Positions 55,321 through 59,103 of a stretch of 59,103 nt of DNA are shown one piece after another. Within the stretch, counting starts at the first letter, position 1; every line of letters begins with the position of its first letter. The stretch lies in assembly GCA_020847975.1 (NCBI GenBank), contig JADLBD010000149.1, positions 1 to 59,103 on the forward strand. Reading direction: 5' to 3'. The notes under the pieces are model-generated. The model did not search any database. It saw nothing but the letters and a program-made list of their open reading frames with translations, and was not told the origin of the DNA. This DNA comes from Bryobacterales bacterium (GTDB lineage: Bacteria > Acidobacteriota > Terriglobia > Bryobacterales > Bryobacteraceae). The position numbers and the translations under genes were made by a program.

Positions 55321-55830
55321 TTACGCCGCCCCCGCGGTCGGTGCTACGTCTATGTCTGGGACCCCTCGTAACACCCGCGCCGGATTCCCCGCCACAATCG
55401 TGTCCGCCGGCACATCCTTCGTCACCACACTCCCCGCCCCCACAATCGCCCGCTCCCCAATGGTCACATTCGAAAGTACGGTCACACCCGACCCAACCGA
55501 AGCCCCCTTTTTCACCAGCGTCGGCTCCACTTTCCAATCCGCTTCCGTCTGCAACTGCCCATCCGCCGCTGTCGCCCGGGGATAAGTGTCGTTGATGAAC
55601 GTCACCCCATGCCCAATGAAGACGTTGTCCTCAATCGTGACCCCTTCACAGATGAACGTGTGGCTCGAGATCTTGCAGTTCTTCCCGACCTTGGCGTTCT
55701 TCTGAATCTCGACAAACGCCCCAATCTTGGTCTGGTCGCCGACCTCACAACCATACAAGTTGATGAACCGCGACAGCTTCACATTCTCCCCCAGCTTCAC
55801 ATCGGAGGCGATACAGACAAATTCGTTCAT
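55321..55830 (-). CDS. Stand-alone left-handed beta-helix N-acetyltransferase (WbpD/WlbB-like)
   Basis: A 169-residue protein made of hexapeptide repeats ([44 protein letters not shown]) with the closing GNPARVLRG typical of sugar N-acetyltransferases. It is a second copy of the type fused in the next gene, so it may serve another amino sugar or be redundant. It starts 9 bases after the wbaP stop without a clear ribosome site, which suggests coupling. Codons are G-ending, like the acidobacterial part of the window and unlike the region beyond 56.1 kb. Confidence 0.88.
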   Translation of the reverse strand: MNEFVCIASDVKLGENVKLSRFINLYGCEVGDQTKIGAFVEIQKNAKVGKNCKISSHTFICEGVTIEDNVFIGHGVTFINDTYPRATAADGQLQTEADWKVEPTLVKKGASVGSGVTVLSNVTIGERAIVGAGSVVTKDVPADTIVAGNPARVLRGVPDIDVAPTAGAA

Positions 55831-55839
55831 AAAGCTTTG

Positions 55840-57222
55840 TTAGTATGCGCCCGACACAACCGCCCGCGGCGTCTTCAGCAGGATCTTGATATCCATCCAC
55901 ACGGACCATGACTTGGCATACCGCAAATCCAGCCGCACCATGTCGTCGAATTTGACCTTGCTGCGTCCCTCCACCTGCCACAGGCCCGTGATCCCCGGCT
56001 TTACCGACAGAAGCCGCCGCTTGTGCCAGGTGCTATAGCATTCAAACTCATACGGCACGGGCGGCCGCGGGCCCACCAGGGACATCTCCCCTTGGAGCAC
56101 GTTGAGGAACTGCGGCAGCTCGTCCAGGCTCCAGCGCCGCATGAACCGCCCGAACGGCGTGGCCCGGTCCTCGCCCGGCCGCGCCCAGACGGGCCCCGGG
56201 CCGGCCTCGGCGTCCACCGGCATCGAGCGGAACTTGAGCATATCGAACTGCGCGCCGTTCCAGGTCACGCGGCGCTGGCGGTACAGCACCGGCCCCGGCG
56301 AGGAGAGCTTCACGCCGATCGCGAGCGCGGCGAGCAGCGGGCTGATCGCCAGCACGATGAGCGCGGCGAGCACGTAGTCCTCCACCGCCTTCACGAGGAC
56401 GTTCGTGCCCGACATCGGCGACTCGGTGAGATTGATGACGGGAAGCCCCGCGACCTCGGTGACCGAGTGGTTGAGGAGCTGGAAGCCGAAGATGTCCGGC
56501 ACGTAGCGGACCTCCGCCGTGGTCGAGCGCAGCGCGGCCAGCACCTGCTTCGCCCGCAGCTCCGCGCGCAGCGGCAGCGCCATCCACACCTGGTCGATGC
56601 CCTCGCGCTCGACGAAGGCCGCCAGCTCGTCGAGCGTGCCGCCCACGGGCACGCCCTCCACGGCGCCCGCCGCGAGCTCCGGCCGGTCGTCGAAGAACGC
56701 CACCACGTGCAGGCCCGTCCACGGCGCGGCCCGCAGGCGGCGGGCGATCTCGACGCCCAGCGCGCCCGCGCCCGCCACCACGATGTGCCGCAGGTTGTAG
56801 CCGCGCCTTCGCACCGACCGCAGCGCGAGGCGCAGCAGCATCCGGAACGCCGCGAGCGCCGCGAAGCTCGCCACCGCCCAGGTCATGAGCCAGAGCCGCG
56901 AGAAGACGTAGGTCGTCTTGGTGAGGATGAGCAGCACCGCGATGATCGCCACGGTGGCGAGCCAGGCCTTGAAGAGGCCCTGCACCTCGATCCAGAGGCT
57001 GGTGCCGCGGTAGGGCTGGTAGATGCGGAAGAACGGGAACACCGCGAACACGACGGCGAAGGCCACGGCGAGGCCCAGCCCGTAGCCGCGATTGAACTCC
57101 TCCAGCGTGAAGAGCACGGGGAAGAGAAGCCACCCCGTGGCAACCACGACCACCGGATCGGCCAGCCGGAACACGGCCTCGAGGAGCCCCGCGTTCTCCT
57201 TGAGGTGCGTGCCGCGGTTCAT
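55840..57222 (-). CDS. wbaP: Undecaprenyl-phosphate sugar-1-phosphate transferase (WbaP/WcaJ-like)
   Basis: A 460-residue initiating transferase. Four N-terminal membrane helices (about 15-140) are followed by a Rossmann-like domain (VVAGAGALGVEIARRL), a membrane re-entrant helix (YVLAALIVLAISPLLAALAIG), and the catalytic polyprenyl-transferase domain (SSPGPVLYRQRRV, MLKFRSMPVDAE, WSLDELPQFLNVL, LVGPRPP, PGITGLWQVEGRS). It moves a hexose-1-phosphate to undecaprenyl phosphate to start the repeat unit. ATG 57222 overlaps the upstream GT4 stop (ATGA); the longer frame to 57891 is a shadow of that gene. Base composition changes sharply inside it, near 56.05-56.11 kb. Confidence 0.92.
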   Translation of the reverse strand: MNRGTHLKENAGLLEAVFRLADPVVVVATGWLLFPVLFTLEEFNRGYGLGLAVAFAVVFAVFPFFRIYQPYRGTSLWIEVQGLFKAWLATVAIIAVLLILTKTTYVFSRLWLMTWAVASFAALAAFRMLLRLALRSVRRRGYNLRHIVVAGAGALGVEIARRLRAAPWTGLHVVAFFDDRPELAAGAVEGVPVGGTLDELAAFVEREGIDQVWMALPLRAELRAKQVLAALRSTTAEVRYVPDIFGFQLLNHSVTEVAGLPVINLTESPMSGTNVLVKAVEDYVLAALIVLAISPLLAALAIGVKLSSPGPVLYRQRRVTWNGAQFDMLKFRSMPVDAEAGPGPVWARPGEDRATPFGRFMRRWSLDELPQFLNVLQGEMSLVGPRPPVPYEFECYSTWHKRRLLSVKPGITGLWQVEGRSKVKFDDMVRLDLRYAKSWSVWMDIKILLKTPRAVVSGAY

Positions 57223-58391
57223 GGCGCGCGGCCTCGCCCGTGCGACCGCAGCCCCGCTTCGGCGAAGGCGCGGAACTCGTCGCGGAACCGGGGCTCGGAG
57301 AAGGCTTCCGCGCGCGCGCGGCACCGCGCCGGGTCGATCGCGCGCGCGGCCTCGAAGCGCTCCACCGCGGCCGCGATCGCCGCCGGCGAGGGCTCGTCGA
57401 AGAAGGTCCCCGTCTCGCCCTCGACGACCGTCTCGAGGAGGCCCCCGCGCGCGAGCGCGATCACGGGCGTGCCGCAGGCCATCGCCTCGACCGGCGCGAT
57501 GCCGAAGTCCTCCTCGCCCGCGAACAGGAACGCCCGCGCGCGGCGCAGGTGGTCGAGCACGGCCTCCTGCGGGGCGTGCCCGAGCAGCCGCACGTTCGCC
57601 GGCCGCCGCGCCTCGATCGCCGCGCGCTGCGGCCCGTCGCCGATGACCACGAGGCGGCGCCCCGGCATGGCCCGGAAGGCTTCCACGACAGCGTCCACGC
57701 GCTTGTAGGGCACGAGCCGCGAGACCACCACGTAGAAGTCCTCCTTCGGGCCGCCGGGAGTGAAGGCCGCCACGTCGACCGGGGGATGGATCACGGACGC
57801 CTCGCGACCGTAGGCGACGCGGATGCGATCCGCGATGAAGCGCGAGATGCCAACGATGTCGTCCACGCGGGCGGCCGCCGCGCGGTCCCATTCACGCAGC
57901 GTCGCGAGCTCGCGACGCGCAAGCCACGCGAGCGGCCCCCGAGCCAGGCCGAAATCCCGCAGGTACTCGCCTTCCATCGCCCAAGCATAGCGCATGGGGG
58001 TGTAGCAATAGCAGAGGTGGTACTGCCCGGCGCGCGTGCGCACCCCCTTGGCGAAGGCGTGGGCGCTCGAGATCACCATGTCGTAGCCGGAGAGGTCGAA
58101 GGACTCGATCGCCCGCCGCATGAGCGGCACGTACTTGCGGAAGTGGCGCCGCGCGAACGGCATCCGCTGCAGGAACGAGGTCGTGATGCGCCGGCCCGCG
58201 AACGGGGCGCGGTCGGCCTCGGGCAGGAAGTCGACGAGGACGAAGAGATCGGCCTGCGGCCAGATCGCGAGGATCTGGGCCGCCGCGCGGTCGGATCCCG
58301 CCCAGGTGTCCAGCCACTCGTGGACGACCGCGACCTTGGGCGATGGGCCGCCTGTTAGAATTTCCGCCGGTTCCCGACCTGGCCTCGCCAT
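57219..58391 (-). CDS. Glycosyltransferase family 4
   Basis: A 390-residue GT-B enzyme: VAVVHEWLDTWAGSDRAA near the start, ICxCYTPMRYAW-type segment (YHLCYCYTPMRYAWAMEGEY), YVVVSRLVPYKRVDAVVEAF, and the donor-site EEDFGIAPVEAMACGTPVIA. It resembles WbaZ/mannosyltransferase-like proteins found with WbaP. ATG 58391 is chosen because the residues before it are low-complexity; the frame extends to 58484. Its codons are strongly C/G-ending, typical of a high-GC proteobacterium rather than the rest of the window. Confidence 0.88.
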   Translation of the reverse strand: MARPGREPAEILTGGPSPKVAVVHEWLDTWAGSDRAAAQILAIWPQADLFVLVDFLPEADRAPFAGRRITTSFLQRMPFARRHFRKYVPLMRRAIESFDLSGYDMVISSAHAFAKGVRTRAGQYHLCYCYTPMRYAWAMEGEYLRDFGLARGPLAWLARRELATLREWDRAAAARVDDIVGISRFIADRIRVAYGREASVIHPPVDVAAFTPGGPKEDFYVVVSRLVPYKRVDAVVEAFRAMPGRRLVVIGDGPQRAAIEARRPANVRLLGHAPQEAVLDHLRRARAFLFAGEEDFGIAPVEAMACGTPVIALARGGLLETVVEGETGTFFDEPSPAAIAAAVERFEAARAIDPARCRARAEAFSEPRFRDEFRAFAEAGLRSHGRGRAP

Positions 58392-58532
58392 GCGTTCGCT
58401 TGCCGCCCCCTTGCGGGGCTTCTCCCGTTTCCTGGTCGTCGTCGCGGCCGCGTGGGGCCAGGCCATCCTTCCCGCAGCGCTCACGGAATTCTACGTGGGT
58501 TCACCGGGAGCCGCGCCCCCCTGAGGCGACCC

Positions 58533-59103
58533 ATGCCGCCCGCCCTCTCCATCGCGATCGTCACGCACGCCCCGGATCCGAGGCTGCTCGCGCGCACGCT
58601 CGCGAGCGTCGCCGAGGCCGTCGCCGTCGCGCGCGGCCACGGCACGCTGGGGGAGGCGAAGGTGCAGGTGGTGGACAACGGTCCGGACGGTCTCGCGCCC
58701 ACGCTCGCGAGCCTCGCCGAGGCGGCGCTCGCCCGCGCCCCCGGCACCGCCTTCGAGCTCGTCACGGGCCAGGGCAACGTGGGCTTCGGCCGCGGCCACA
58801 ACCTCGCGCTGGCGCAGGCCGCGGCCGATTGCCATCTCGTGCTCAACCCGGACGTCGAGGTGGCGCGCGAAGCGATCGACGCGGGCCTGCGCTACCTCGC
58901 CGCGCACCCGGAAGTCGGCGCCATCACGCCCTCCGTGCACGGCGCCGACGGCGAGCGCGAGTACCTCGTGAAGGCGTGGCCCTCGCCCGGCGTGCTGTTC
59001 GTCCGCGGCTTCGTGCCGCGCTTCCTGCACGGCCCCTTCCGCCGGCGCCTGGACGCCTACGAGCTGCGCCACCTGGACTGGGAGCGCGAGCAGGCGCCCG
59101 TCA
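58533..59103 (+). CDS. Glycosyltransferase family 2, 3' end cut by window
   Basis: The first 190 residues of a rhamnosyltransferase-like GT2: SIAIVTHAPDP, VQVVDNG, GQGNVGFGRGHNLAL and the DXD-type LVLNPDVEV. The frame stays open to the right edge. It diverges from the GT4 gene across 141 bases that must hold both promoters. High GC, as in the other genes beyond 56.1 kb. Confidence 0.85.
   Translation, partial: MPPALSIAIVTHAPDPRLLARTLASVAEAVAVARGHGTLGEAKVQVVDNGPDGLAPTLASLAEAALARAPGTAFELVTGQGNVGFGRGHNLALAQAAADCHLVLNPDVEVAREAIDAGLRYLAAHPEVGAITPSVHGADGEREYLVKAWPSPGVLFVRGFVPRFLHGPFRRRLDAYELRHLDWEREQAPV

Noticed and set aside
56023..57708. 561-codon plus-strand ORF, Arg/His-rich
   Set aside because: Antisense to wbaP and the GT4 gene in very GC-rich DNA, where stop codons are rare; no domain is visible.
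57223..57891. N-terminal extension of the wbaP frame
   Set aside because: Low-complexity Arg/Gly sequence that is a shadow of the GT4 gene; the family start is at 57222.
58391..58524. 44-codon plus-strand ORF just before the last GT2 gene
   Set aside because: A hydrophobic stretch is present, but it starts opposite the GT4 start codon, has no ribosome site and shows no family features.

Overview
The window looks like a Solibacter/Bryobacter-type acidobacterium (Acidobacteriota). Positions 1-5.2 kb and 17.1-23.1 kb hold very large secreted LamG/FN3/Ig-like proteins. One of these ends in the C-terminal module that is over-represented in Solibacter (TIGR03437-like), and a similar Ig-like module recurs in the beta-helix protein at 34-36 kb. 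Codon use in most of the window favours G-ending codons (GCG, GTG, CCG), and an exosortase/PEP-CTERM locus is present. These assignments come from reading the sequence, not from a database search.

Layout. (1) 0-5.2 kb: a LamG/Ig surface protein cut by the window edge, a GT-C type membrane glycosyltransferase, and a convergent secreted LamG-dockerin-FN3 protein. (2) 5.6-12.9 kb: an exosortase island with a NarL-type regulator, the exosortase, a TPR lipoprotein of the PrsT type, one PEP-CTERM substrate, a sigma54-activator-like protein that has lost its sigma54-contact and hydrolysis motifs, and an outer-membrane beta-barrel protein. (3) 13-23.1 kb, minus strand: a 1984-residue LamG/FN3/beta-propeller protein, an FG-GAP protein, a FemAB-like protein and a GH140-like glycosidase, closely packed. 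(4) 23.2-58.4 kb, almost all minus strand: a Wzx/Wzy-type polysaccharide cluster. It has a WbaP-type initiating transferase, seven further glycosyltransferases, a flippase and a polymerase. Two nucleotide-sugar modules are present: WbpB/D/E-type genes for a 2,3-diacetamido-2,3-dideoxyuronic acid, and a cytidylyltransferase/SDR/RfbC-like/SAF-oxidoreductase module for a CDP-linked sugar. Tailoring genes are numerous: four deacetylases of three families, two GNAT/FemAB-like proteins, an acyltransferase, an SGNH esterase, an asparagine-synthetase-like protein without the usual Cys2, and a carbamoyltransferase/SxtJ-like/DUF5989-like cassette next to a Cys-rich duplicated protein of unknown function. 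(5) 56.1-59.1 kb: DNA with abruptly higher GC and C/G-ending codons, holding most of wbaP, a GT4 and the start of a divergent GT2.

How it fits together: WbaP would load the first sugar on undecaprenyl phosphate. The GTs would extend a repeat unit rich in modified amino and branched sugars, Wzx would flip it and the Wzy-like protein would polymerise it. The deacetylases, carbamoyl-, amido- and acyltransferases would decorate it, and the exosortase island would anchor a protein at the surface. No UDP-GlcNAc 6-dehydrogenase (WbpA), CDP-glucose 4,6-dehydratase, Wza or Wzc gene is visible here.

The main points for a second look are the Cys-rich duplicated protein (40.0-41.2 kb), the degenerate sigma54 activator with a sigma54-like promoter and palindrome in front of it (10.4-11.4 kb), the Cys-less amidotransferase paired with a uronic-acid pathway, and the sharp composition break inside wbaP near 56.05-56.11 kb, which may be a recombination point or an assembly chimera. 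No tRNA, rRNA, CRISPR array, insertion sequence or origin was recognised.
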